Positions 27,237 through 34,945 of a stretch of 42,492 nucleotides of DNA are shown here, one piece after another. The notes under the pieces were generated by a model. It did not search any database and was not told the DNA's origin. It worked only from the letters and a program-made list of their open reading frames with translations. Origin of the DNA: Puniceispirillum sp965657105. Lineage in GTDB: Bacteria > Pseudomonadota > Alphaproteobacteria > Puniceispirillales > Puniceispirillaceae. Positions within the stretch are counted from its first letter, which is position 1; each line of letters starts with the position of its first letter. Position numbers and translations under genes: made by a program. The stretch spans positions 1-42,492 of the forward strand of contig NZ_CBFHNB010000010.1 of NCBI RefSeq assembly GCF_965657105.1, read 5' to 3'.

Positions 27237-28202
27237 ATGAAAATAAAGCTTCTTGAACGACCAACTGAGGATCGTCCTGTCACCGCCATGGTCCTCGTGT
27301 TAAGTGGTGTTCTGATCCTAGCCTTACAGGATTCACTGGTCAAATATATGGCGTCAGAAACGTCATTCTGGCAATTTCAGACGTTACGATCAATGGGCAA
27401 CGGGTTTTTGCTGCTTTGTCTATGCGCTCTTGGTAGCGGTTTTGCCCTGCTCATTCCGCTGAACCCGCGTATGGTTTTCTTACGCGCAGCAGTTATGACA
27501 ATGTGCATGTTCTGCTTTTTTGCCGGCGCACCTTTTCTGTCTGTCGCACAGATGGCAGCAGGACTTTACACCTATCCATTATTCGTCACTTTACTGGCGG
27601 CACCGGTTCTTGGTGAGCGCGTTGGTATATGGCGCATTATTGCTTTGCTTCTTGGGGTCTGTGGCGCGATGACGATTTTACGACCATGGACTAGTAGCTT
27701 CACATTAGTCCAGCTTTTGCCGATCTGCGCTGGTTTGTTATATGCCATAAATATTCTGATATTACGGCGATATTGCCGGGGCGAGAGCCCAGTTGCGCTG
27801 ACCTTTGCGGTGGCGCTGATGTTCATTATTTCAGGCGCCATGGGCAGTCTGTTACTGACCGTATTTGCGCCTGAACAAGCCCTTCAGGACGCTATGCCCT
27901 TTGTGGCTATTGGCTGGCCAGTTCTAACGCTCACCGTGTTGCTTTTCGCAGCCGTCTCATCCGTCTTGAACCTGTCAGGCAATATCTTTCTGAATAGAGC
28001 CTACCAGACTGCCGAAAGTAGCCGACTGGCTCCACTTGATTTTTCATACCTGCTTTTTGCCATTATTTGGGGCAAATTACTTTTTGGGAGCTGGCCAAGC
28101 GCTTTTACAATTGCCGGCATGGGCATGATCGCATCGGCCGGTGTTTTGACGGCATGGCGAGAGCATGTAAATGCCAAATCACGAAAGCCAAAGCTTGTTT
28201 AA
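27237..28202 (+). CDS. EamA/DMT-family inner-membrane transporter
   Basis: Drug/metabolite transporter superfamily protein, 321 residues with about ten hydrophobic helices arranged as two EamA repeats. The first repeat begins VLVLSGVLILALQDSLVKYM and the second runs through the segment around FLNRAYQTAESSRLAPLDFS, which is typical of this family. Substrates of such exporters are usually amino acids, nucleoside derivatives or other small metabolites; nothing here identifies one. It follows the acyl-CoA ligase by 48 bp and converges on the small membrane protein gene. Confidence 0.88.
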   Translation: MKIKLLERPTEDRPVTAMVLVLSGVLILALQDSLVKYMASETSFWQFQTLRSMGNGFLLLCLCALGSGFALLIPLNPRMVFLRAAVMTMCMFCFFAGAPFLSVAQMAAGLYTYPLFVTLLAAPVLGERVGIWRIIALLLGVCGAMTILRPWTSSFTLVQLLPICAGLLYAINILILRRYCRGESPVALTFAVALMFIISGAMGSLLLTVFAPEQALQDAMPFVAIGWPVLTLTVLLFAAVSSVLNLSGNIFLNRAYQTAESSRLAPLDFSYLLFAIIWGKLLFGSWPSAFTIAGMGMIASAGVLTAWREHVNAKSRKPKLV

Positions 28203-28218
28203 AGATACGTAATTTAAA

Positions 28219-28238
28219 GGCTAGCTAAACGCCTAGCC
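28219..28238. terminator. Inverted repeat at a convergent junction, possible terminator
   Basis: GGCTAG (28219-28224) and CTAGCC (28233-28238) form a 6-bp stem with an 8-base loop between the EamA transporter and the oppositely oriented small membrane gene. Read on the minus strand it is followed by TTTAAATT. The stem is short. Confidence 0.35.
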
Positions 28239-28667
28239 GATAGGCAGAGGGATAACCCCAACCATAGAAGTGATGGTGATAAAGGCAGCCGCAAGTGCCA
28301 ATCTGGCGAAGAAACGGTTATTGGAACGCCATAAAAAGAACGACGAAATAAAGGTGCCAGGGATAATACTGAATACACCCAAAGCCAGCCCGGCAGTTGT
28401 CATACCCTCACCGCTTGACAGGATAGACAGATACCAATGACCATTTGGCACAGCACCCATTGGTGACCCCATCCAAATATCGGTCACTGATTGGCCGCTT
28501 AACACCGCATCCAACATATAAGCTGGCGGCAAGGCACTATGCGGTTCGATAAAGGTTTTAATAGTTCCAAATAGAACCACAATGGCTGAACTGATGGTCG
28601 TCCAATAAATGATTTCACCATAAACAATACCAGATAGTGGAATCAGCGTTCTTTTGAATTTAGCCAT
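28233..28667 (-). CDS. Small integral membrane protein, partner of the TauE/SafE permease
   Basis: 144 residues, not firmly recognised. Hydrophobic segments lie at about 15-37 (YGEIIYWTTISSAIVVLFGT), 82-105 (MTTAGLALGVFSIIPGTFIS) and 118-140, so probably three to four membrane helices with a polar loop at 40-75. The gene starts 15 bp after the permease gene on the same strand and is probably co-transcribed. Small DUF1634 membrane proteins commonly accompany TauE/SafE permeases and have a similar layout, but I cannot confirm that match by eye. Confidence 0.65.
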   Translation of the reverse strand: MAKFKRTLIPLSGIVYGEIIYWTTISSAIVVLFGTIKTFIEPHSALPPAYMLDAVLSGQSVTDIWMGSPMGAVPNGHWYLSILSSGEGMTTAGLALGVFSIIPGTFISSFFLWRSNNRFFARLALAAAFITITSMVGVIPLPIG

Positions 28668-28682
28668 TCTATTCGTTTCCTA

Positions 28683-29813
28683 TCAGAATATAGGTATATC
28701 TATACTTAATAACGTCTCTAATCCACGAACCATTAATTTCACACTGGTCATCAACAAGAGAATGATGAGAAGGTTGCGCACAAAACCAGCTTTGATTGAT
28801 ACCAGAATATGCGCACCAATGATGCCTCCAATGACCTGACCAAGCATCCAAGGTGCCGCCACCAGACCAATCAATGCACCCGCATTAATGTAAGGCCAGA
28901 TTGCTGCTGCATTACCCATGGCCAGCAAGACGCCGCTTGATGCCGCCGATACTTTCAACGGCACCGCCATAACAAGATTCAAAACAGGCACAACAGCCCA
29001 GCCGCCGCCAAGACCAAAGAAACCTCCGGTAAAGCCGACAACAAAAAACAAAAAGCCGCCAAGTTTTACATTGACGGCACGATAGCGAACATAGGTGTTT
29101 AGGGACTCTTCCCAGTAGGTATTGCGGAGTTTTAGATCATTGCCAAGAGTGTCAAATTTATCAGTTTGAGGATATTCATTATTGGAGCCGCTGAAAATAA
29201 AAAGCAAAGCGATCAGTATCAGGGTAACCCCCAGTAAAAGACGCACAATCGCATCGCCGGTCTCACCAAGATAGCGCGCCAGTATAATCGCGGCAAAGGC
29301 ACCACCTAATCCACCAATGATAATTGGCAATGCGCCAAAGAATACAATTTTAACGTCAGCTAGGCCTTTGCGCATAAATGGCCCAGTGGAAACCAAGCCG
29401 CTAAACATCGCCACGACAAGCCCTGTCGATCGAATAACCAACGTATCGATTGAAGTAAAGGCAAGCATTATGGGCGTGAAGATAACGCCGCCACCAACAC
29501 CAGCAATCACGGCAATAATCGCTATCGCCATGCTGATGACGAAAGACAGCACAATCATATCAACGCTGGACAGTGATGACCCGATTGGCGTGTTTCCAAC
29601 CACTGCCGCATATTCAACATAAGTGTAGGCAATGATTGTCAGTAGCAAGAGCAATGAAAGCTCAGGAATTTTTGTTAATAGGCGAGGCACCACTTTCCTC
29701 CTTAGCGGCGACCATGACCAGACGGTTGCTTTAACAATCTTAAATCCGGTAATGACGTTATTTATTAATAGCCCTTTATTTGTGTTCGCATAATAGGACT
29801 TATCTATCCTCAT
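28683..29813 (-). CDS. TauE/SafE-family (TSUP) membrane permease
   Basis: Sulfite-exporter-like permease, 376 residues. Two related halves each carry the glycine-rich family motif: AGVGGGVIFTPIMLAF near residue 105 and TGGFFGLGGGWAVVPVLNL near 265. About eight or nine hydrophobic helices are visible. The N-terminus is unusually long and polar (about 50 residues before the first helix), so the true start could lie further downstream; no clear Shine-Dalgarno sequence supports the ATG at 29813. The family moves sulfite, sulfoacetate, thiosulfate or other organic anions; the substrate is not predictable here. A small membrane protein gene follows. Confidence 0.85.
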   Translation of the reverse strand: MRIDKSYYANTNKGLLINNVITGFKIVKATVWSWSPLRRKVVPRLLTKIPELSLLLLLTIIAYTYVEYAAVVGNTPIGSSLSSVDMIVLSFVISMAIAIIAVIAGVGGGVIFTPIMLAFTSIDTLVIRSTGLVVAMFSGLVSTGPFMRKGLADVKIVFFGALPIIIGGLGGAFAAIILARYLGETGDAIVRLLLGVTLILIALLFIFSGSNNEYPQTDKFDTLGNDLKLRNTYWEESLNTYVRYRAVNVKLGGFLFFVVGFTGGFFGLGGGWAVVPVLNLVMAVPLKVSAASSGVLLAMGNAAAIWPYINAGALIGLVAAPWMLGQVIGGIIGAHILVSIKAGFVRNLLIILLLMTSVKLMVRGLETLLSIDIPIF

Positions 29814-30147
29814 ACAGCTATACCCTATAAAGGGAAAATCACTGCACTTAACTCAAATGCTTTGGGGGATATGAATGACAAACATATGACGAACTAGCCA
29901 CTAGGTGCAAGTCTGACAAAACTTCAGAAATTCAACGCACTTCAGGATTACCTGACGAACTAAAGATAAAATCAATCAAGTGATTCATAAAATTTCAGTT
30001 TATGCTGGCGTTAAAAGAAAAGAATCGCCTCTCACCAGCATGGTAAATCCCTGTTACATTGGCGTTAAAACAAGTGATCTTTACAGCATCTTAAACAAAA
30101 ACACGCCTGTATGTCTTTGTTTTATTGATATTTAATGAGTGTTGAAA
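29814..30147. other. Intergenic region between the TSUP permease and tRNA-Pro
   Basis: No coding sequence was recognised. Structures seen: CCCTATAAAGGG, an imperfect palindrome, at about 29824-29835; a 7-bp inverted repeat ATGCTGG / CCAGCAT (30002-30008 and 30035-30041); an 11-bp direct repeat TGGCGTTAAAA (30006-30016 and 30060-30070); and an 11-bp stem at 30093-30122. It probably holds the permease promoter and the 3' end of the tRNA transcript. Confidence 0.6.
30093..30122 (-). terminator. Stem-loop downstream of tRNA-Pro, possible terminator or processing hairpin
   Basis: AAACAAAAACA and TGTCTTTGTTT form an 11-bp stem around an 8-base loop. The only non-Watson-Crick position is a G-U pair in minus-strand RNA but an A-C mismatch in plus-strand RNA, which points to the tRNA-Pro transcript 26 bases upstream. 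No T run follows, so it is not a textbook terminator. Confidence 0.35.
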
Positions 30148-30224
30148 TGGTCGGAGCGGCGGGATTCGAACCCACGACCCCTACACCCCCAGTATAGTGC
30201 GCTACCAGGCTGCGCTACGCTCCG
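30148..30224 (-). tRNA. tRNA-Pro (anticodon GGG)
   Basis: A complete cloverleaf on the minus strand. The acceptor stem is CGGAGCG paired with CGCTCCG. A D-arm with AGCCTGGTA follows. The anticodon stem CTATA/TGTAG holds loop CTGGGGG (anticodon GGG, reading CCC/CCU proline codons). The T-loop is TTCGAAT. Discriminator A is followed by an encoded CCA. It lies next to merR and ihfA, the usual alphaproteobacterial position of this tRNA. Confidence 0.97.
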
Positions 30225-30322
30225 GACCATACTCTTTATATAACCATGGCAAGGTGTCAGCGCAACGCTGTTTTGATCGACACCAAAGCGTCGCACATAA
30301 ACCAAAATTCGCATTACATAAT

Positions 30323-30757
30323 TTAAAACGCGATTGCCAATTTCAGTCTGGCAATATCGCTTCTGGCATCTTGTAAAAGTGCCAGCGCAGCAACCAGAGC
30401 CACATGAGCATCTTTGCCAGTCTCAGTCGCAGTCGCAGTCTCAGTCGCATTCTCGGTATCTGTAACAACGCCACCAGCCTGACTAACCAGACTATCTAGA
30501 TCATGTGGCGATTCAGTTTTGCTACGCAAAAATTTTTGCGCACCCTTGATGGTGAACCCGTCTTTATACAGTAAATCACGAATGCGCTCTAATAAGGCCA
30601 CATCGGTTGGGCGGTAATAGCGGCGTCCCCCGCTTCTTTTGAGCGGTCGAAGACTACTGAATTTTGTTTCCCAGAAACGCAAAACATGTGCTGGGATGTC
30701 CAGCATTTTGGAAACTTCGGAAATCGTCCGGAATGCGTCGTCAGACTTACCTGTCAT
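30323..30757 (-). CDS. MerR-family transcriptional regulator adjacent to ihfA
   Basis: Small DNA-binding protein, 144 residues, with an N-terminal MerR winged helix-turn-helix (about 9-75: FRTISEVSKMLDIPAHVLRF to YYRPTDVALLERIRDLLYKD, then GFTIKGAQKFL). No cysteine-rich metal site is visible. The middle holds a Thr-Glu/Thr-Ala dipeptide run encoded by a hexanucleotide repeat, and the C-terminus a short helix. The ATG overlaps the ihfA stop by four bases. The order ihfA-merR-tRNA-Pro is widely conserved in Alphaproteobacteria; the regulatory target is not known to me. Confidence 0.88.
   Translation of the reverse strand: MTGKSDDAFRTISEVSKMLDIPAHVLRFWETKFSSLRPLKRSGGRRYYRPTDVALLERIRDLLYKDGFTIKGAQKFLRSKTESPHDLDSLVSQAGGVVTDTENATETATATETGKDAHVALVAALALLQDARSDIARLKLAIAF
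30418..30453 (-). repeat. Hexanucleotide repeat inside merR
   Basis: Six consecutive 6-bp units of the form CAGTCG or CAGTCT (the last one CATTCT) encode alternating Thr with Glu, Ala or Asn. Unit number changes would keep frame and lengthen or shorten the linker between the DNA-binding domain and the C-terminal helix. Confidence 0.85.
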
Positions 30758-31047
30758 TGCGATGCATCAACACGATTTTTCAGAATATGTGACGGCTTGA
30801 ACGACAGTACCCGTCGCGGTGTGATCACAGCCTCAACGCCTGTTTTGGGATTGCGGCCAACACGCTCAGTCTTTGATTGAACCGAAAATGTACCAAAGGA
30901 AGATAGTTTGACCTCTTCATTTGATTCAAGACATGAACATATTTCTTCAATCACAGCCTCCACCAGATCGGAGGATTCGTTTCTTGAGAGTCCGACGCTT
31001 CTGTAAACAGCTTCGGTAAGATCAGCGCGTGTTAGGGTCTTTGACAT
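30754..31047 (-). CDS. ihfA: Integration host factor subunit alpha
   Basis: DNA-bending HU/IHF-family protein, 97 residues. Typical features: LTRADLTEAVYRSVGLSRNE at the N-terminus, the KLSSFGTFSVQSK turn, the intercalating arm RVGRNPKTGVEAVITPRRVL with the key proline, and the end FKPSHILKNRV. The four-base overlap with merR indicates an operon. On the minus strand TTGACC (31077-31082) and a poor -10 TAGCTT (31054-31059) are 17 bp apart and close to the ATG, and no Shine-Dalgarno sequence is visible; this is weak evidence for a separate promoter with a very short leader. Confidence 0.95.
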   Translation of the reverse strand: MSKTLTRADLTEAVYRSVGLSRNESSDLVEAVIEEICSCLESNEEVKLSSFGTFSVQSKTERVGRNPKTGVEAVITPRRVLSFKPSHILKNRVDASQ

Positions 31048-31177
31048 TACTAAAAGCTACTTTCTTTCATAGTGAGGGTCAATTCGGCAAATAACTATAT
31101 GACCATTTTTCTAATTTTGTAAGGATATATAATCAAAAAAATCTCACCATTGCACGAAAAAGATAGCAAAAATTTAT

Positions 31178-32161
31178 CTATTGTTGCGGGCGTCCATATT
31201 TTACAAGGGCGGCACCCCACACAAGACCACCACCTATGGCTTCGAGTGCCAGCACATGTCCGTTCTTGATTCGTCCATCCCTAACAGCCTCTGCCAAAGC
31301 CAATGGTATTGAGGCAGCCGATGTATTTGCATGCCGGTCAACGGTACGGACAACGCGATCTTGAGGCAGATTCATCTTACGCTGCATACCGTCAATGATA
31401 CGAATATTTGCCTGATGCGGCACCAACCAATCAACATCAGCTGCGGTCATATTGGCCGCTTCCAGCACCTCATCCATCACCGCTGACAGCTTTTCAACCG
31501 CGTGACGAAAAACCTCTTTGCCTTCCATGCGCACATGGCCTACGTCATTTGTACTCGATGGCCCACCATCAACATAAAGGATATCGCGATAATTTCCATC
31601 TGCATGAAGAATCGACGATTTGATGCCAAAATCCCCAGCGTCGGACTCGACCTCAAGAACAACTGCACCGGCGCCATCACCAAACAACACACAGGTTGAA
31701 CGGTCATTCCAATCAAGAATTTTTGAAAAGCTTTCGGCACCAACAACGAGGGCGCGTTTACCACGACCCGATTGGAGCATCGCATCGGCAACATCCAAGG
31801 CATAGATAAAGCCTGCACAAACCGCCTGAATATCAAACGCAATCGCAGTGGTAGCCCCAATTTGATATTGTAACTTGGTGGCATTTGACGGAAAAGTATC
31901 ATCCGGCGTAGATGTGGCAACGATGATCAAATCAATATCAACACCTGTTAAACCTGCATTTTGCAAGGCTTCAAGGCTAGCCTTGCGGGCAAGATCGGAT
32001 GTCTTCTCATTCTCGCCAACAACATGACGCTGTGTAATGCCTGTACGACGGCGTATCCATTCGTCACTAGTGTCGACATAAGTTGAAAGTTCTTTGTTTG
32101 TAACTACCTTTTCAGGCAAATATGAACCCACAGATGTCATTAAAACGGACTTATTCGACAT
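31178..32161 (-). CDS. fabH: Beta-ketoacyl-ACP synthase III
   Basis: Starts fatty-acid elongation by condensing acetyl-CoA with malonyl-ACP. I start at ATG 32161 (327 residues; AAGGA nine bases upstream), which overlaps the end of plsX by 11 bp; a more upstream reading would add a non-conserved tail inside plsX. The catalytic triad is visible: Cys115 in FDIQAVCAGFIYAL, His in VPHQANIRI, and Asn in HANTSAASIPLAL. WIRRRTGITQRH and LALEAIGGGLVWGAALVKY are further signatures. The plsX-fabH pair is a standard lipid-synthesis operon. Confidence 0.97.
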   Translation of the reverse strand: MSNKSVLMTSVGSYLPEKVVTNKELSTYVDTSDEWIRRRTGITQRHVVGENEKTSDLARKASLEALQNAGLTGVDIDLIIVATSTPDDTFPSNATKLQYQIGATTAIAFDIQAVCAGFIYALDVADAMLQSGRGKRALVVGAESFSKILDWNDRSTCVLFGDGAGAVVLEVESDAGDFGIKSSILHADGNYRDILYVDGGPSSTNDVGHVRMEGKEVFRHAVEKLSAVMDEVLEAANMTAADVDWLVPHQANIRIIDGMQRKMNLPQDRVVRTVDRHANTSAASIPLALAEAVRDGRIKNGHVLALEAIGGGLVWGAALVKYGRPQQ

Positions 32162-33197
32162 CAGACAGTTTCCTTTTTTCTCGTATAAGTGCAGCTTTTT
32201 CAATGGCGCTGCTTACATCAGGTATAAAGCCGTGATCGATCAAATTTGCCGCAACATCAATAGCATTTGAAAATCCTAACGCATCGGTTCCGCCATGAGA
32301 TTTTACTGCGATGCCGTTCAGGCCAAGAAAAACCGCACCGTTATAAAGACGCGGATCCATTTTTCTGCGTAATTCTTTCATCGAAGAGCGTGCAAGAAGA
32401 TAACCAAGCTTTGACAATATGCTTGAGGTGAAACTGCGCCGCAGAAATGATGATAACAATCGCGCCACGCCTTCAGCTGTTTTCAGCGCAATATTACCCG
32501 AAAACCCGTCGGCAACGACAACATCGACGTCCCCTTTAACAAGATCGGATCCTTCGATGAAACCATAATAGTTCACACCAAGATCAGGGTTGGATAGTTC
32601 CTGAGATGCCAGGCGCAGATATTCATGCCCCTTTTGTTCTTCCTCACCCACATTCAGCAAGCCAACAACCGGGCGCTCTTTTTCGGTCAAGCTATGATAG
32701 AAAGCCTGTCCCATAAGGGCAAATTGCACCATGTTTTCTTCATCAACTTCAAGATTTGCGCCCAAATCAAGCATACAGACAATATCTTTTTCTGACGGCA
32801 ACAACCCGGCAATAGCTGGTCTTGTAACGCCAGGCATTGTCCGAAGCTGTAATTTCGCCATCGCCATTAGGGCACCTGTATTACCTGCCGAAACAACAGC
32901 GTCAGCGCGACCATCTGCAACTTCGGCAATAGCCAGCCACATTGACGTCGTTTTCCCCCTACGCACAGCCTGGGAAGCGGTATCATCGGGAGACACCGCA
33001 TCAACCGCATGCAGAACCTCGGCATTACCCAGATGTTTTGTCTGTGCCAAAAATCCACGGATCTGGGCTTCATCGCCAACAAAAACGAGGTCAATATGTG
33101 GCAATCGTTGCTTAATGAGTTCAGCACCGTTGATGACAATCTCGGGCGCGTTATCGCCGCCCATGGCGTCCAGTGCTATTTTAATGTTCTTGGACAG
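32151..33197 (-). CDS. plsX: Phosphate acyltransferase PlsX, probable CTG start
   Basis: Converts acyl-ACP to acyl-phosphate for phospholipid synthesis. From the first ATG (33164) the protein is 337 residues beginning MGGDNAPEIV, but the family normally has a beta strand of the type IxIALDAMGGD before it. That strand (KNIKIALDA) is encoded in frame directly upstream, and the frame stays open to a TGA without any ATG, GTG or TTG. A CTG at 33195-33197 has GGAGAG at 33202-33207, suitably spaced, and would give 348 residues (MSKNIKIALDAMGGDN). I therefore give the CTG start; ATT at 33183-33185 is the other possibility. Body motifs include SAGNTGALMAMAKL, DLGANLEVDEENMVQFA, GEEEQKGHE and VVADGFSGNIALKTAEG. 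Confidence 0.9.
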   Translation of the reverse strand: MSKNIKIALDAMGGDNAPEIVINGAELIKQRLPHIDLVFVGDEAQIRGFLAQTKHLGNAEVLHAVDAVSPDDTASQAVRRGKTTSMWLAIAEVADGRADAVVSAGNTGALMAMAKLQLRTMPGVTRPAIAGLLPSEKDIVCMLDLGANLEVDEENMVQFALMGQAFYHSLTEKERPVVGLLNVGEEEQKGHEYLRLASQELSNPDLGVNYYGFIEGSDLVKGDVDVVVADGFSGNIALKTAEGVARLLSSFLRRSFTSSILSKLGYLLARSSMKELRRKMDPRLYNGAVFLGLNGIAVKSHGGTDALGFSNAIDVAANLIDHGFIPDVSSAIEKAALIREKRKLSDVE

Positions 33198-33218
33198 ACT
33201 GCTCTCCAGTTTACTCGG

Positions 33219-33743
33219 TCAATTTTTGTTGGTTGACTGTTTTATAGCTGACAACCCAGCAAATGGGTGATCACTCTTTACGGAATCAGGCTCGGTATAT
33301 TCAGCCGCATCGGTTGCCCGCGGCCATGCTGTGACAGCTAACGCTAGCGACTGTATCACCATTTCGCCTAAATCAATAAAGCCGTTTTTTAGCGGTTCCA
33401 CTCCGTCTAAATCAACTTCGACTGACGTTGTATCGTCAACAAGGCGAACATAACGTTCTTCTAACGTAAAATCCACACTTTCCGGTAATGGCTTCCCGGT
33501 TACGACACAGCTTTGCACCACATCGGCGGTTAATCTGCCCTGTATATCCCAGCAATCACGTGCCACTTTGCGGATTTGTAACTCGGCAACAAGATCATTG
33601 ACAGCAATATATTCGAAGCGCGCCAGCAACATATCAATTTCATCTTTTGAGGGAATGACTTTGCATCGATAGGTAGCGTCCGGCTTGATCGTATCAGCGG
33701 CAAGCTCAGCAGATAGAGAAAAAACCGGCATTTCAAAAACCAT
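33219..33743 (-). CDS. yceD: YceD/DUF177-family protein, 23S rRNA accumulation factor
   Basis: 174-residue protein of the YceD (DUF177) family, linked in other bacteria to 23S rRNA accumulation and nearly always placed just ahead of the lipid genes. The family core is seen at WDIQGRLTADVVQSCVVTGK followed by the acidic ESVDFTLEERYV, and the conserved GFIDLGEMVIQSLALAVTAW. It ends 21 bp before the proposed plsX start. rpmF, which lies between yceD and plsX in many Gammaproteobacteria, is absent, as usual in Alphaproteobacteria. A second ATG four codons in is an alternative start; neither has a clear ribosome binding site. Confidence 0.85.
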   Translation of the reverse strand: MVFEMPVFSLSAELAADTIKPDATYRCKVIPSKDEIDMLLARFEYIAVNDLVAELQIRKVARDCWDIQGRLTADVVQSCVVTGKPLPESVDFTLEERYVRLVDDTTSVEVDLDGVEPLKNGFIDLGEMVIQSLALAVTAWPRATDAAEYTEPDSVKSDHPFAGLSAIKQSTNKN

Positions 33744-33838
33744 TCATTAAAGCTATCAGGCGATCACATTATGGCGATGATGTTAATATCAAGCTATTAT
33801 ATAGCACCTAAGCTGTTATCCAATTGAAACTGTCTGAT

Positions 33839-34393
33839 CTAGAGCTCAATATGCATCTGACCTGAAAGCATATCTTTAGCAGACACAGTATTAATTTTTT
33901 GCGCTAGGGTTTGCACGAAACCAACCAGACCGCTTTGTGCCACCTGATCCACCGCCTCTGGGTTACGCAGAAGGTTTCGAGCCAATGCCTTAGCAAGCAT
34001 GTCATCATCCCCTGTATCAAGGGCTAACGCGTAATGTTCCAACCGCCCCATAAAACCTTCGGCCATGACACGGACACGTTTTGACACGCCAATGTCACCT
34101 GCACCCATTTCACGCAATGATAAATCCATATCAGCAAACATCGAATCGAAAAGATCCTGACTGATGTCCTTGCCCCCTTCTATGTCTTTAAGTCGGCGCA
34201 TAACCAGCATCACAACCAGACAAAGGGCATCAAAACGACCATCAACGTCATCCGTCACACCATAATCGATATATAGTTTGGGTGTTCTGGCTATGGTAAT
34301 AGCCTGCGCATACAGGGTTTCAGCAATCGTGTCCTGTTTTTTTCTACCAAAACCAAGCATTTGTTTTAGCCACCCATTTTCTTTACTGTTCAT
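33839..34393 (-). CDS. Ubiquinol-cytochrome c chaperone family protein (CBP3-like)
   Basis: 184-residue soluble protein of the ubiquinol-cytochrome c chaperone family, the bacterial relatives of mitochondrial CBP3/UQCC1 that help cytochrome b assembly. Family features: AQAITIARTPKLYIDYGVTD, the central DGRFDALCLVVMLVMRRL and SQDLFDSMFADMDLSLREMG, followed by GVSKRVRVMAEGFMGRLEHY. It diverges from bamE over 67 bp and lies ahead of yceD-plsX-fabH, an arrangement conserved in Alphaproteobacteria. It suggests that the organism has a cytochrome bc1 complex. Confidence 0.88.
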   Translation of the reverse strand: MNSKENGWLKQMLGFGRKKQDTIAETLYAQAITIARTPKLYIDYGVTDDVDGRFDALCLVVMLVMRRLKDIEGGKDISQDLFDSMFADMDLSLREMGAGDIGVSKRVRVMAEGFMGRLEHYALALDTGDDDMLAKALARNLLRNPEAVDQVAQSGLVGFVQTLAQKINTVSAKDMLSGQMHIEL

Positions 34394-34460
34394 TTTACAA
34401 ACATCTCGTTATGTTGGCTATCTATATGACTAAGCATGTCTATATCCTAGGAACGCGGCT

Positions 34461-34934
34461 ATGACCAGACGAACATTTGCACACATGACTGTTTTACGCG
34501 CACTTTCTTCTGTAGCACTGTTAAGCATCGTAATGCTGAGCACTATTGGATGTGAGTCGCGCATCAGCTCTCATGGACATAACATCGATGAAACCGAACT
34601 GGCAAAGATTGAACTTGGCAAAAGCACAAAATCCGATTTGATTTTCATTCTCGGAAAACCTAGCTTTGAAGGTGCTTTCGAATCTGGCAAAACCTACTAT
34701 GTTTCTCAAATAATGGAAGAGCCTGTTGCGGGCATCAACCAAACAACATCCCGGACTGTGGTCATGTTTACGGTGGATAAAGATGATATTGTCCGCGCTA
34801 TTGACGTGCTTGATGAAAATTCAGGCATATCGATCGCCCATATTGATGAAAAGACACCAACACCAGGCAACACATATGGTGTGATCGATCAGGTGTTCAA
34901 GAATCTTAAGCGGCGGCGCGCAACCGAAGAATAG
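34461..34934 (+). CDS. bamE: BamE (SmpA/OmlA) outer-membrane assembly lipoprotein
   Basis: Small lipoprotein component of the BAM beta-barrel assembly machine. 157 residues with a lipoprotein signal peptide (hydrophobic ALSSVALLSIVMLSTIG and lipobox Cys at residue 31, IGC-E) and a SmpA/OmlA domain from LAKIELGKSTKSDLIFILGK, with the typical PSFEGAFESGKTYYVS segment, to VRAIDVLDENSG. AGGAA lies eight bases before the ATG. The gene converges on nusB, 11 bp away, and diverges from the cytochrome c chaperone gene. Confidence 0.9.
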   Translation: MTRRTFAHMTVLRALSSVALLSIVMLSTIGCESRISSHGHNIDETELAKIELGKSTKSDLIFILGKPSFEGAFESGKTYYVSQIMEEPVAGINQTTSRTVVMFTVDKDDIVRAIDVLDENSGISIAHIDEKTPTPGNTYGVIDQVFKNLKRRRATEE

Positions 34935-34945
34935 ACTCCCAAGCT

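Noticed and set aside
28203..30147. Mobile element or integrase near the tRNA-Pro gene
   Set aside because: No transposase, integrase or terminal inverted repeats were seen, and no second copy of the tRNA end was noticed within the window.
30132..30314. Short open frame on the minus strand across the tRNA-Pro gene
   Set aside because: It reads straight through a complete tRNA and has no family features; it is a by-chance frame.
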